Shown here in pieces: positions 37,468 to 45,325 of a DNA stretch of 64,000 bases. A program made the translations under genes and the position numbers. The DNA lies in NCBI RefSeq assembly GCF_009827335.1, contig NZ_WTYH01000001.1:620001-684000 (forward strand), given 5' to 3'. Below the pieces are notes generated by a model that saw nothing but the letters and a program-made list of their open reading frames with translations, did no database searches and was not told where the DNA came from. Position 1 is the stretch's first letter, and the number at the start of each line of letters is the position of its first letter. This DNA is from Aurantiacibacter arachoides (lineage in GTDB: Bacteria > Pseudomonadota > Alphaproteobacteria > Sphingomonadales > Sphingomonadaceae).

Positions 37468-38538
37468 TCAGATGGCGTGTTCGTCGTCCTCGGTCAGCTC
37501 GGCCAGCTTGCCCTCGGCGGGTCGCTTGCCCGGCTTCTCGCGGCGATAGGCGTCGAAGCTCTTGCGGTCGCGGTCGAAGGTCATGTCCCACGGGATGTCG
37601 TCGCCGCGGAAGATGGGCGGGGCATTGTTCGACCAGAGCAGGCTGCCGAAGCGGAAGTCCCATGCGCGCGGCACCCAGTTGTCGTCGAGGTAGTCGGTAT
37701 CGGCGTGATACTCCGCCTCGCCCGACTTGCCGGGTATGTCGCAGTAGTAATAGATCGCGCTCGTCGCCCGGTGGCGCGAGATTCCGCCCGAGGAATTCAT
37801 GCTGGTGTTCTTCCAGCCCTTCGCTTCCATGATGTTCGCGCCCAGCATCACCTCGTCGATATCGTCGCAGCCGAAAGCGATGTGCATGAACTTGAAATGG
37901 TCGGGAGCGATGGGCAGGTCGCAGTTCACCCAGAAGATGGAGTGATGCTCGTAGGTGCCGTCGGCGCGGGCGAACAGGCCGGTTCCCTTGGAGTGGTCGG
38001 TGTAGCGGAAGCCTAGGTGGCGGTCGTAGAATTCGAAGCTGCCGATGTAATCGGGGCTGAAGAAGACGACGTGGTTGATCGTCTTGGGAATGCACTTGCG
38101 GCGCCAGATACGATGCTGGTTGAAGCGCGGGTAGCTGGTCGGGGTGTTGACCGGGCTGGCTTCGGACACGAAGGCGCGCTTCTGCCACAGCCGCAACGCG
38201 ATGGGCTGGCCGTCGGGACACACGCAGCGCACTGTGCCGTCCTCCTCGCGCGTGACCTCGACCTCGCTGTCAAGGCTGGCGGCATAGCGGTCGAGCGCTG
38301 TCTGATCGGACACGCCCCAGACGGTTTCCTTCAGGCCATCGCCGGGGAACGGATCGGGCGAGGGCAAACGCGCGTCGCCGTGGCGATAGCAGACGAGGCG
38401 ACTGCCCGAGGGCAGGCGGAACACGCTCTCCGCAGCGTCGCCGCTTTCCAGAGTCAGGCCGAAATCCGTCCAGAAGCGCGTGTGCTCGGCCAGGTCCTCG
38501 ACCCCGAAGACGACGCTTTCGACACCCAGAATACTCAT
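37468..38538 (-). CDS. Two-domain VOC extradiol-type dioxygenase
   Basis: 356 residues from the ATG at 38538. The first VOC module starts ILGVESVVFGVEDLAEHTRF. The second carries candidate iron ligands in INHVVFFSPDY and FKFMHIAFGCDD, with an acidic residue in the region SGEAEYHADTDY. A C-terminal extension rich in Arg, Lys and Glu is unusual for the family. It is distinct from the dioxygenase at 22942, so the cluster has two ring-cleavage candidates. A nod-box-like dyad lies about 85-99 nt upstream. Confidence 0.83.
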   Translation of the reverse strand: MSILGVESVVFGVEDLAEHTRFWTDFGLTLESGDAAESVFRLPSGSRLVCYRHGDARLPSPDPFPGDGLKETVWGVSDQTALDRYAASLDSEVEVTREEDGTVRCVCPDGQPIALRLWQKRAFVSEASPVNTPTSYPRFNQHRIWRRKCIPKTINHVVFFSPDYIGSFEFYDRHLGFRYTDHSKGTGLFARADGTYEHHSIFWVNCDLPIAPDHFKFMHIAFGCDDIDEVMLGANIMEAKGWKNTSMNSSGGISRHRATSAIYYYCDIPGKSGEAEYHADTDYLDDNWVPRAWDFRFGSLLWSNNAPPIFRGDDIPWDMTFDRDRKSFDAYRREKPGKRPAEGKLAELTEDDEHAI

Positions 38539-38622
38539 CGCCAATCCCGATACCGTTCGAACCGTTTCGGCAGACTAGGCAAAACCGGCGCAAAGCTAAG
38601 CGATTTCGGTGGAGCCCTGCCT

Positions 38623-38637
38623 ATCGGCAGCAGCGAT
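38623..38637. promoter_or_regulatory. ATC-N9-GAT nod-box-like dyad
   Basis: ATC GGCAGCAGC GAT lies within the larger inverted repeat CCTATCG-N7-CGATAGG (38620-38640). ATC-N9-GAT is the core of nod boxes bound by NodD, and a NodD-like LysR protein is encoded at 41804-42799. The site is about 85-99 nt upstream of the VOC dioxygenase start, and 11 of its flanking bases recur at 29089-29099. The hairpin could alternatively be a terminator for the gene ending at 38643. Confidence 0.4.
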
Positions 38638-38642
38638 AGGTT

Positions 38643-38879
38643 TCAGCGGCTGCGCCGGAACAGCAGGGTGAAAAGAAACCACGCGGTTTTCGCGTCGAGC
38701 ATTTTCAGCGCCGCTCGCGCCTCCTCGGGCCGCAGTTTCGCGGCCATCGGCATGGCGCCGAAGATCTTGCCACGGATCACTAGGTCGCTGCCGTCGCGCT
38801 CGATGGCGCGCACCGTCATCAGCTCCTGCCCGGTCGCGTCGAAGATACGCATCTGCTGCGATTTTTTCGAGTCGCTCAT
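38643..38879 (-). CDS. Conserved-looking 78-residue protein coupled to the FAD oxidoreductase
   Basis: ATG at 38879 overlaps the stop of the FAD-dependent oxidoreductase gene (ATGA). The protein begins with a polar stretch, has the segment MRIFDATGQELMTVRAIERD, then RGKIFGAMPMAAKLRPEEAR, and ends in a basic, partly hydrophobic tail (WFLFTLLFRRSR) that may touch the membrane. I do not recognise the family. Tight coupling suggests an accessory or partner subunit of the oxidoreductase. Confidence 0.65.
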   Translation of the reverse strand: MSDSKKSQQMRIFDATGQELMTVRAIERDGSDLVIRGKIFGAMPMAAKLRPEEARAALKMLDAKTAWFLFTLLFRRSR

Positions 38880-40462
38880 GCTGCAATCACCTTGTCGAAA
38901 TCGATGCCGAGATCGTCCATGATCCTGATCGCGGTGGGCCGTCCCACGCCGAAGATCGCGCCGCCCGGATGCATGAAGGGGCCGCACAGGTAGAGCCCTT
39001 CGCAGCCCGGCACGGCATATTGCGACAGTTCGGGCGTGGGGCGCAGGCCCGATGTCTGGAACATCTGCAGCCCCGCGCCGTGCACCTCGCCGCCGACGAA
39101 GGTGGTGGGGGACCAGCGCTCCATGTCGAGCGGCGAATCTACTTCGCGCGCGATGACGCTGTCCTCCAGGCCTGGAAAGAAGTGGTCGAGGCTGCGGACC
39201 AGCTTGTCGGCGACGTCCTCCTTGATTGCGTCCCACCGCGCCGGGCCCTGCCGGTCGAGGCTGTAGGGCTGGTAGCTGGTCAAGTAGAGCTGGCTCTTCC
39301 CCTCGGGCTGGAGGCCGGGGAAATCCACGATGCCGCCGCCATGCAGCGGTGTCTCGGTATTCGCCTCGCCGCGGCGGATAGGCTCGAAGCTGGCGAGGAA
39401 ACCCTGCAGGGTCGTGGCCGTGATGCAGTTTGCGGCGGATTCCCTGAGGATCTCCGGAATTTTCGAGGATAGCTCCGCCGCCGAGCGGTCGAGCGCGGCA
39501 TCGACCTTGAAAAGCGTGTAGGGTGCGGTCTTCACACGCTTGCCGCGCGCCAGCAGGTCGGCGTCCAGCCCCTCGACGAAATCGCCGAGCAGGCTGGGGT
39601 GCAGGCCCGCGACCACGGCGTCGCGCCCACGGAACTCCTCGCCGTCGGTCGAACGCAGGCCGACCGCGCGGCCGCTCTCGACGAGCACCTTTTCGATCTC
39701 GACCCCGCAGCGCACTTCGCCGCCGTGGTCCTCGATGCACTCGACGAGCGCGCGGCTGAGGTCGCCCGAGCCCTTCACCGGGAAGCCGACAGGGTAGAAG
39801 TGCACGAGAAGGATCATGATGATCATGCCGAACCCGGTGCCCATGTCGTCGGGAAACTGGAGGATGCCCTCCGACACCCATTTGAGCAGGTGGATCTTGA
39901 GAATGTCGGTCTCGAACAGCTCGTCGACGATCTGCAGCGGGCTGCGGAACATGAGGTCGAGCAGGCGGCGGCCGTCCTCGCTCGATTCCATCATCATGAT
40001 GAAGGCGCCCATCGGGATCGGCACGTTGAACATGCCCTGCAGCAGCATCGGCATCATCCGCGCACCCCACTCGACGAACTTGCGGTAGGCGTCGGCATCC
40101 TTCTGGCTGTACTGTGCGATGTACTGGCAGGTCTGGTCGACATCGACGTAGGTGACGAAAGGGGTAAAATCCTTCAGCAGCAGCCCCATCGGCGCCTTGG
40201 GATAGAAGTATTCGAGGCCGTATTTCGACTTCAGACCCAGCTCGTCGTTCACCAGCAGCGGGTTCGCCTGGATCATGCCGTGCATGGCCGAGTGCTTGTT
40301 GTGGAAGAAGCCGGGCGCGGTGCGCTCCAGCGTCACGGCACCGCCCCCGGGGAAGGGCTTCTTCTCCAGCACCAGCACCTTCTTGCCCGCCTTGGCGAGA
40401 TAGGCAGCGCAGCCCAGCTGGTTGTGGCCGCCGCCCATGACGACGATATCGTGCTGGCTCAT
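38876..40462 (-). CDS. FAD-dependent NAD(P)/FAD oxidoreductase (phytoene-desaturase-like)
   Basis: 528 residues. The dinucleotide fold is VVMGGGHNQLGCAAYLAKAG with the ribose-binding Glu in VLVLEKK. The C-terminal FAD signature is LYLCGPFMHPGGAIFGVGRP. Length and layout match the NAD(P)/FAD-dependent oxidoreductase group related to carotenoid desaturases and amine oxidases. No other carotenoid gene is nearby, so a desaturation or dehydrogenation of an aromatic-pathway substrate is more likely. It overlaps an SDR gene upstream and the 78-residue gene downstream by 4 nt each. Confidence 0.83.
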   Translation of the reverse strand: MSQHDIVVMGGGHNQLGCAAYLAKAGKKVLVLEKKPFPGGGAVTLERTAPGFFHNKHSAMHGMIQANPLLVNDELGLKSKYGLEYFYPKAPMGLLLKDFTPFVTYVDVDQTCQYIAQYSQKDADAYRKFVEWGARMMPMLLQGMFNVPIPMGAFIMMMESSEDGRRLLDLMFRSPLQIVDELFETDILKIHLLKWVSEGILQFPDDMGTGFGMIIMILLVHFYPVGFPVKGSGDLSRALVECIEDHGGEVRCGVEIEKVLVESGRAVGLRSTDGEEFRGRDAVVAGLHPSLLGDFVEGLDADLLARGKRVKTAPYTLFKVDAALDRSAAELSSKIPEILRESAANCITATTLQGFLASFEPIRRGEANTETPLHGGGIVDFPGLQPEGKSQLYLTSYQPYSLDRQGPARWDAIKEDVADKLVRSLDHFFPGLEDSVIAREVDSPLDMERWSPTTFVGGEVHGAGLQMFQTSGLRPTPELSQYAVPGCEGLYLCGPFMHPGGAIFGVGRPTAIRIMDDLGIDFDKVIAA

Positions 40463-41265
40463 GCGTTGTCTCCGAAAAAGCTGCGGAAGCGGGCGATGCC
40501 GGGGACGTGGGCGGAGCAGCCGCCGTCGCAGACCAGCACCTCGCCGGTGATATTGCGCGCGGCATCGCTGGCAAGGAAAGCGACCGCCTCGGCAATGTCC
40601 TCGGCAACGCCCAGCCGGTCGCGCAGGGTTTCGTCCTCTACCGCCTCGCGCACGGGCGGAGGAAAGGCTTCGAGCAGAGCAGGGGTCACGGTCATGCCCG
40701 GCGCGACCGCGTTGCAGCGTATGCCCGCCTTGCCGTGGCTCGCAGCAATGGCGCGGGTGAGCTGGATAAGCGCGGCCTTGCTGCTGGAATAGGCAGCCTG
40801 GATCAGGTGCCCCTGCAGCGCCAAGTTGCTGACGGTGTTGACGATGTTGCCGCGGCTTTCGCGCAAGTGCGGCAGGGCGGCGCGGCAGGCGACCATCGTG
40901 CCGCGCACGTTAACGGCGAATGTGCGGTCCCACAGCGCCGTATCCATGTTCTCGACGTCGCCGTCGGCTTCAGCGATCTCCGGCCCGAGCAGCGCGGCGT
41001 TGTTGTGCAGGATGTCGAGCCGGCGGAAATGTTGCACCGCGGTCGCGACCATTGCCTCGGTCGATCTTTCGTCCCCCAAGTCGAGCCGCACGGCAATGGC
41101 CCCGTCCAGTTCGCCCGCCAGCGCCTCGGCCCGTTCTAGTGCGATATCCGCCACCGCCACCCGCGCCCCGCGCAGCGTCATCAGGCGAGCGGTCGCGCCG
41201 CCGATGCCGCCGGCACCCCCGGTCACGATCGCCACCCTGCCATCAAGCCGGATCGCGTCTGTCAT
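40459..41265 (-). CDS. Short-chain dehydrogenase/reductase
   Basis: 268 residues from the ATG at 41265, behind GGAGGAGAG. Motifs: [15 protein letters not shown], Ser in VNTVSNLA, YSSSK, PGMTVTP, and TGEVLVCDGG. First gene of the operon with the FAD oxidoreductase and the 78-residue protein, and divergent from the HxlR-type regulator, which may control it. Confidence 0.87.
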   Translation of the reverse strand: MTDAIRLDGRVAIVTGGAGGIGGATARLMTLRGARVAVADIALERAEALAGELDGAIAVRLDLGDERSTEAMVATAVQHFRRLDILHNNAALLGPEIAEADGDVENMDTALWDRTFAVNVRGTMVACRAALPHLRESRGNIVNTVSNLALQGHLIQAAYSSSKAALIQLTRAIAASHGKAGIRCNAVAPGMTVTPALLEAFPPPVREAVEDETLRDRLGVAEDIAEAVAFLASDAARNITGEVLVCDGGCSAHVPGIARFRSFFGDNA

Positions 41266-41334
41266 CTCACCTCTCCTCCGGCACCTTGCGCCTTGCACCG
41301 ATCATCGTAAGCAAGCCGGACAACTAGGGAAGAC

Positions 41335-41350
41335 GGCACATTTTTGTGCC
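41335..41350. promoter_or_regulatory. Perfect palindrome GGCACA-TTTT-TGTGCC, candidate HxlR operator
   Basis: A 6-bp perfect inverted repeat around TTTT lies 16 nt before the HxlR-type gene and 69 nt before the divergent SDR gene. Placement between regulator and divergent target is typical for autoregulating HxlR proteins, which bind palindromes as dimers. Confidence 0.45.
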
Positions 41351-41366
41351 CTGCAGGAGGCGAAGG

Positions 41367-41807
41367 TTGAGCCCAGGGTCGGACGATCTGGAAGAACCGG
41401 CGCGCACCAGGTTGGCGGCGCTCGCGGCGGAGATGGGCGAGGGTGGTGTCGAGCGCGAGGACCCCGCGCGCTCGGTCATGGCCATGCTTGGAGACCGCTG
41501 GTCGCCGCTGCTTCTGCTGGTGCTGGAAACCGGCGAATGGCGACACGCCGACCTGCGCCGCACCGCCGCCGCGCTTTCCGCCGAACAGGCGCTTTCGCAG
41601 CGCATTCTGACTCTAAAGTTGCGCGCACTGGAGCGTGACGGCTTCGTGAGCCGAATGGTAACCGACGACGTCCCGCCGCGAGTTAGCTATGCGCTGACCC
41701 CCCTCGGGCGCGCTCTGGTGGGCGAACTGCGGCGCACGATTTCCTGGCTCAACGAGCGGCGCGGCGAGATCGCGGCGGCGCGGCGGTCCTACGATGAGCT
41801 GGACTAG
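41367..41807 (+). CDS. HxlR-family winged-helix regulator
   Basis: 146 residues from a TTG start at 41367, chosen because AGGAGG sits 6 nt upstream. The family pattern is AMLGDRWSPLLLLVLETGEW, RRTAAALSAEQALSQRILTLKLRALERDG as the winged helix, then PRVSYALTPLGRALV. HxlR proteins respond to electrophiles, aldehydes or aromatic signals. It lacks the usual N-terminal Cys, so redox sensing by that residue is unlikely. Its 3' end overlaps the convergent LysR gene by 4 nt. Confidence 0.87.
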   Translation: MSPGSDDLEEPARTRLAALAAEMGEGGVEREDPARSVMAMLGDRWSPLLLLVLETGEWRHADLRRTAAALSAEQALSQRILTLKLRALERDGFVSRMVTDDVPPRVSYALTPLGRALVGELRRTISWLNERRGEIAAARRSYDELD

Positions 41808-42799
41808 CGGACCGGCGCGTTCTGGAGGAAGTGGAAGGCGATGGCGTCGTCGTGCGGGCCCTGCGGCCGATAGCCCTGCGCAGGCTTGGCTGGAACCTCG
41901 GCCTCGGCGACCTTCTTGAGTTCGCCCACCACCCAGCGCAGTGCCGCATCGTTGCTGCTGGCGACATCCCACTGCGCCACCTCGCGCACCGGCGGTATCT
42001 CGAACGGGACCTCGGCGAAGCGCAGCGGATAACGCCGCCCCAGCTTTTCCGCCAAGCGACGGTGCATGGTGGCGATCCGGCGCGTTCCCACGATCAGCGC
42101 GGGCATGGTGACGAAGCTGGCAGTCACCACCTCGATGCGCCGCTGCCGCTTCTTGCGGCGCATGTACCAGTCGTCGAAGGCGGGGATGCGCGCCTTGCCG
42201 AAGCGCACGGTGACGTGCGGCAGCGACAGGTAGAGCTCGCTCGTCATCTCCTCGTCCATCGCCGGATTCCCCGCATCGCCGACGACCACGTAGTCGTCCT
42301 CGAACATCAGTTCGCTGGGATGATCGGCCGACGTCGCGAAATCGACCGTCACCAGCAGGTCGACGCTGCCGCGTTCGAGCGATTCCACGGGCGCGCTCCC
42401 CATGTGCTGGATCTCGAACCGCATTTCCGGCGCGGCCACGGCAAAATGCTGCATTGCCGGGGCGAGCAAAACCTCCGTGGTGTAGTCGGACGCCATGAAG
42501 CGGATCGTGCGGTCGCTCGTCGCATGATCGAACTCGGGCGCGACCGCAATGGTCTGCCGGATCTGCTCGAGCACGGCGCGCGTCGGCTCGATCAGCTCCT
42601 CGGCGCGGGTGGTGAGGACCATCTGGCGGCCCTTGAGGACGAGCAGGTCGTCCTCGAAATACTCGCGCAGACGGCCGAGCGCGCTGGAGGTGGCGGACTG
42701 CGACAGGCACAGCCGGTCAGCGGCGAGCGACACGCTCTGCTCGGTCAGCAGCGCGTCGAGCGCGACGAGCAGGTTCAGGTCCAGGCGTTGGAAGCGCAT
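41804..42799 (-). CDS. LysR-family regulator, NodD-like
   Basis: 331 residues. The opening MRFQRLDLNLLVALDALLTE followed by LCLSQSATSSALGRLREYF and DLLVLKGRQMVLTTRAEEL closely parallels the N-terminus of rhizobial NodD and FdeR-type regulators, which respond to flavonoids. The C-terminal part is a LysR substrate-binding domain (TIRFMASDYTTEVLL, later PALIVGTRRIATMHRRL). It lies 15 nt after the epimerase gene. With ATC-N9-GAT and related dyads upstream of several cluster genes, it is the likely activator of the aromatic operons. The inducer is not known. Confidence 0.85.
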   Translation of the reverse strand: MRFQRLDLNLLVALDALLTEQSVSLAADRLCLSQSATSSALGRLREYFEDDLLVLKGRQMVLTTRAEELIEPTRAVLEQIRQTIAVAPEFDHATSDRTIRFMASDYTTEVLLAPAMQHFAVAAPEMRFEIQHMGSAPVESLERGSVDLLVTVDFATSADHPSELMFEDDYVVVGDAGNPAMDEEMTSELYLSLPHVTVRFGKARIPAFDDWYMRRKKRQRRIEVVTASFVTMPALIVGTRRIATMHRRLAEKLGRRYPLRFAEVPFEIPPVREVAQWDVASSNDAALRWVVGELKKVAEAEVPAKPAQGYRPQGPHDDAIAFHFLQNAPVR

Positions 42800-42814
42800 C
42801 GCTCTCCAGTGGCG

Positions 42815-43738
42815 TTACTCGAGCGTCGACAGCGCGCTCGCCACCAGCTTAGCCACAGTTCCATCGTTGGCAAATCCCGCGTGCTCGGCGGCGGGCGTGG
42901 TCAGCGGCGGATAGGCGCCGAAGGCTGCCTCCAGTCGCGGGTCGGGCACCCAGCTCACGAGGCCTGCCGACACGCCGCATTGCCGCGCGATCTCCTCCGC
43001 CATCGCGCCCATCGAGATCCGCAACGCGGGCAGGGTGACAGCGCGGGTCGGCGGCAGCAGGCGAGTTTCGCAAGTCAGCGCGTGGACGAAATTGTCAGCG
43101 CAGCGTGCCACCGACTGTGCCCAGATCGTCGCCTCGGGCCGGGTCGGGCAGGTGAACGACTCGCCTGCCTTGAGCGCGTGAAAAAGGTCGGACATGAAGG
43201 CGGATTTCATCCCACTCGGACCCCTCGGTCGAGCAAGGATTCCGGGCAGGCGTACGGTCACCCCGTCGATCGCGCCGCGATTGGAGAACATCGCGATGGC
43301 GACCTCCATCATCGCCTTGTGCCCGCCGTAGATCAGTTCGGGCGACAGCGGGGTGCTGTCGTCGACACCGGTTTCGGGCAACGGGTGGCCGAGCACAGCG
43401 ATGGAACTGGCGTAGACGAAGCGTGGCCGCCCTCCCGCTGCTGCCGCCCGTTCGACCAGGTCATACATGGCATCGATGTTAATACGGCGCGAGGCGGCCG
43501 GATCGGTCTCGGCCGCCCCACCGGGCACGGTGGCGAGATGCACCAGGGCGTCGCAGCCACCAGCCAGGGCTTCCTTCTGCAAGACAGCATCGCCGATGTC
43601 ACCGGCAAGGGCGCGCGCTCCCGCGGGAATTGCGGCGGCGTGGGTGTCGATGCCCGTCACCTCGTTGCCGCGCGCCAGCAGCCGGTCGACAAGGTGACGC
43701 CCCACGAACCCGCCGGCTCCGGTGACCACGATCTTCAA
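42815..43738 (-). CDS. NAD-dependent epimerase/dehydratase-family protein (DenD-like)
   Basis: 307 residues, extended SDR. Cofactor motif VVTGAGGFVGRHLVDRL, ALVHLATVPGG, Ser in YASSIAVLG, catalytic Y-x-x-x-K in LIYGGHKAMME. The GAHK-like YGGHK and later VRLPGILARP resemble the D-erythronate dehydrogenase (DenD) group. Likely oxidises a sugar acid or related hydroxy acid. It is the upstream gene of a two-gene operon with the NodD-like regulator. Confidence 0.82.
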   Translation of the reverse strand: MKIVVTGAGGFVGRHLVDRLLARGNEVTGIDTHAAAIPAGARALAGDIGDAVLQKEALAGGCDALVHLATVPGGAAETDPAASRRINIDAMYDLVERAAAAGGRPRFVYASSIAVLGHPLPETGVDDSTPLSPELIYGGHKAMMEVAIAMFSNRGAIDGVTVRLPGILARPRGPSGMKSAFMSDLFHALKAGESFTCPTRPEATIWAQSVARCADNFVHALTCETRLLPPTRAVTLPALRISMGAMAEEIARQCGVSAGLVSWVPDPRLEAAFGAYPPLTTPAAEHAGFANDGTVAKLVASALSTLE

Positions 43739-43776
43739 GCCTTGTCTCCCTTTGCGCTTGCCATCATGATTGGCGA

Positions 43777-44082
43777 ATGGTCACCGAAATCGCCTATCTC
43801 GCCATCGATCCCGGCAATGCCGACGCTTTCGAGGAGGCCGTGCGAAAAGCGATTCCTGTCTTTGCCGGCGCCTCGGGCTGCCGCGCCATGCGTCTCGAAC
43901 GGGTTCACGAGGACGAGGCACAATATCGCCTGGTCGTCGAATGGGACAGCGTCGAACATCACATGGTCACCTTTCGCCAGACACCCGCGTTCGAGGAATG
44001 GCGCGCGCTCGCCGGTCCGTTCTTCGTCGCACCGCCGCGGGTCGAGCATTGGCGCCGGGTTCCGGGTTTCTCGGCCGAGTAA
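43777..44082 (+). CDS. Antibiotic biosynthesis monooxygenase (ABM) domain protein
   Basis: 101 residues forming one dimeric ferredoxin-like ABM domain: EIAYLAIDPGNADAFEEAVR, FAGASGCRAMRLERVHE, RLVVEWDSVEHHMVTFRQTP. Cofactor-free quinol oxygenases and small dehydratases belong to this fold. It may oxidise a hydroquinone of the pathway or merely bind it. Divergent from the epimerase gene with a 38-bp gap. Confidence 0.83.
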   Translation: MVTEIAYLAIDPGNADAFEEAVRKAIPVFAGASGCRAMRLERVHEDEAQYRLVVEWDSVEHHMVTFRQTPAFEEWRALAGPFFVAPPRVEHWRRVPGFSAE

Positions 44083-44177
44083 TTCATCGGGTACGATATT
44101 CATGCACGCATTGCGTGGATGGCGATGCATCCACCGTTCCGATTTGCCTCGCGTCCCGCGCGCGTTAGGCAGGGGAC

Positions 44178-45317
44178 ATGGCAGAGGAACAGATTGGCAG
44201 CATAGCCACCGCGCTGGTCGTCGGAGGCGGCATCGGCGGCATGGCCGCCGCGATCGCGCTGGCCCAGCGCGGCGTTTCGGTCGACCTGATCGATCGCGAT
44301 CCCGACTGGCGCGTCTACGGCGCGGGCATCACCATCACCGGCGTGACGCTGCGCGCCTATCGCCACCTCGGGATGTGGCAGGACATCGCCGAGCACGGCG
44401 CGATCACCAATGGGTCGAGCGTGTTCCTGTTCAACGGGCAGCACCTGCGCGAACTGGACGAGCCGGCGGTCGATGGCGAACAGCCCGCAACCGGCGGCAT
44501 CATGCGGCCGGTGCTCCATGAACTGATGCAGAGGCGGGTGCGCGAGGCCGGCGTGCCCGTGCGCCTCGCCCTGACGGTGGATGACCTCGTCGTCGATGGC
44601 GAAGGCGTGGACGTGACCTTCTCCGATGGTAGCAGGAACCGCTACGACCTCGTGGTTGGTGCCGACGGCATGCACTCTGGCGTGCGCAAGCTCGCCTTTC
44701 CGCACATGAGCGAACCGGAACGCACGGGACAGGGTTGCTGGCGCGTCTCCATCGAGAAGCCGCCGATGCTGGAAAAGGGCGAGATGTATTTCGGCCATCA
44801 GCACACGGTCGGCATCACCCGCTGCGGAAAGGACGCGGTCTACCTGTGGATGCTCACCCCGCACCAGAGGCGAAAGAAGCACCTCGAGGGCGAGGAGCTC
44901 TTCGAGACGCTGAAGGCCCACCTCGCGCCCTTCGGTCATTCGGCCGGGTGGATCCGCGACAACATGATGCGCGAGCACTGGATCAATTACCGCCCGCTGG
45001 CGGCCAAGCTGCAACCGGGGCCGTGGTCGAACGGTCGCGTGGTGCTGCTGGGCGACGCGGTCCACGCGACCACGCCGCACCTCGCCTCGGGCGCGGGCAT
45101 GGCGGTGGAGAGCGCGATCGTGCTGGCCGAAGAACTCGCCCGCGCCGTGACCGCGCACGAGGCGCTCGCCGCCTACGAGGAGCGCCGCAAGGAGCGCTGC
45201 CGCGACATCGTGGAAACCAGTATCGCTGTTGGCGAGGCGCAGCTTGGTGGTGCGGGGCCGGAGGTCGTCGGCGGGCTTATCGGTGGTGCCCTGCACCGCC
45301 TCGCCGCACCGTTTTAG
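44178..45317 (+). CDS. FAD-dependent aromatic monooxygenase
   Basis: 379 residues of the flavoprotein hydroxylase class. FAD motif VVGGGIGGMAAAIALAQRG, DG motif VVGADGMHSGVR, and GD motif VVLLGDAVHATTPHLASGAG. It would hydroxylate a phenolic ring with NAD(P)H and O2, in the manner of FdeE-type or salicylate hydroxylases. pobA follows after 8 nt, so the two are co-transcribed. Substrate not determined; with the rhamnosidase locus a flavonoid A-ring is a candidate. Confidence 0.88.
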   Translation: MAEEQIGSIATALVVGGGIGGMAAAIALAQRGVSVDLIDRDPDWRVYGAGITITGVTLRAYRHLGMWQDIAEHGAITNGSSVFLFNGQHLRELDEPAVDGEQPATGGIMRPVLHELMQRRVREAGVPVRLALTVDDLVVDGEGVDVTFSDGSRNRYDLVVGADGMHSGVRKLAFPHMSEPERTGQGCWRVSIEKPPMLEKGEMYFGHQHTVGITRCGKDAVYLWMLTPHQRRKKHLEGEELFETLKAHLAPFGHSAGWIRDNMMREHWINYRPLAAKLQPGPWSNGRVVLLGDAVHATTPHLASGAGMAVESAIVLAEELARAVTAHEALAAYEERRKERCRDIVETSIAVGEAQLGGAGPEVVGGLIGGALHRLAAPF

Positions 45318-45325
45318 TCGGGATT

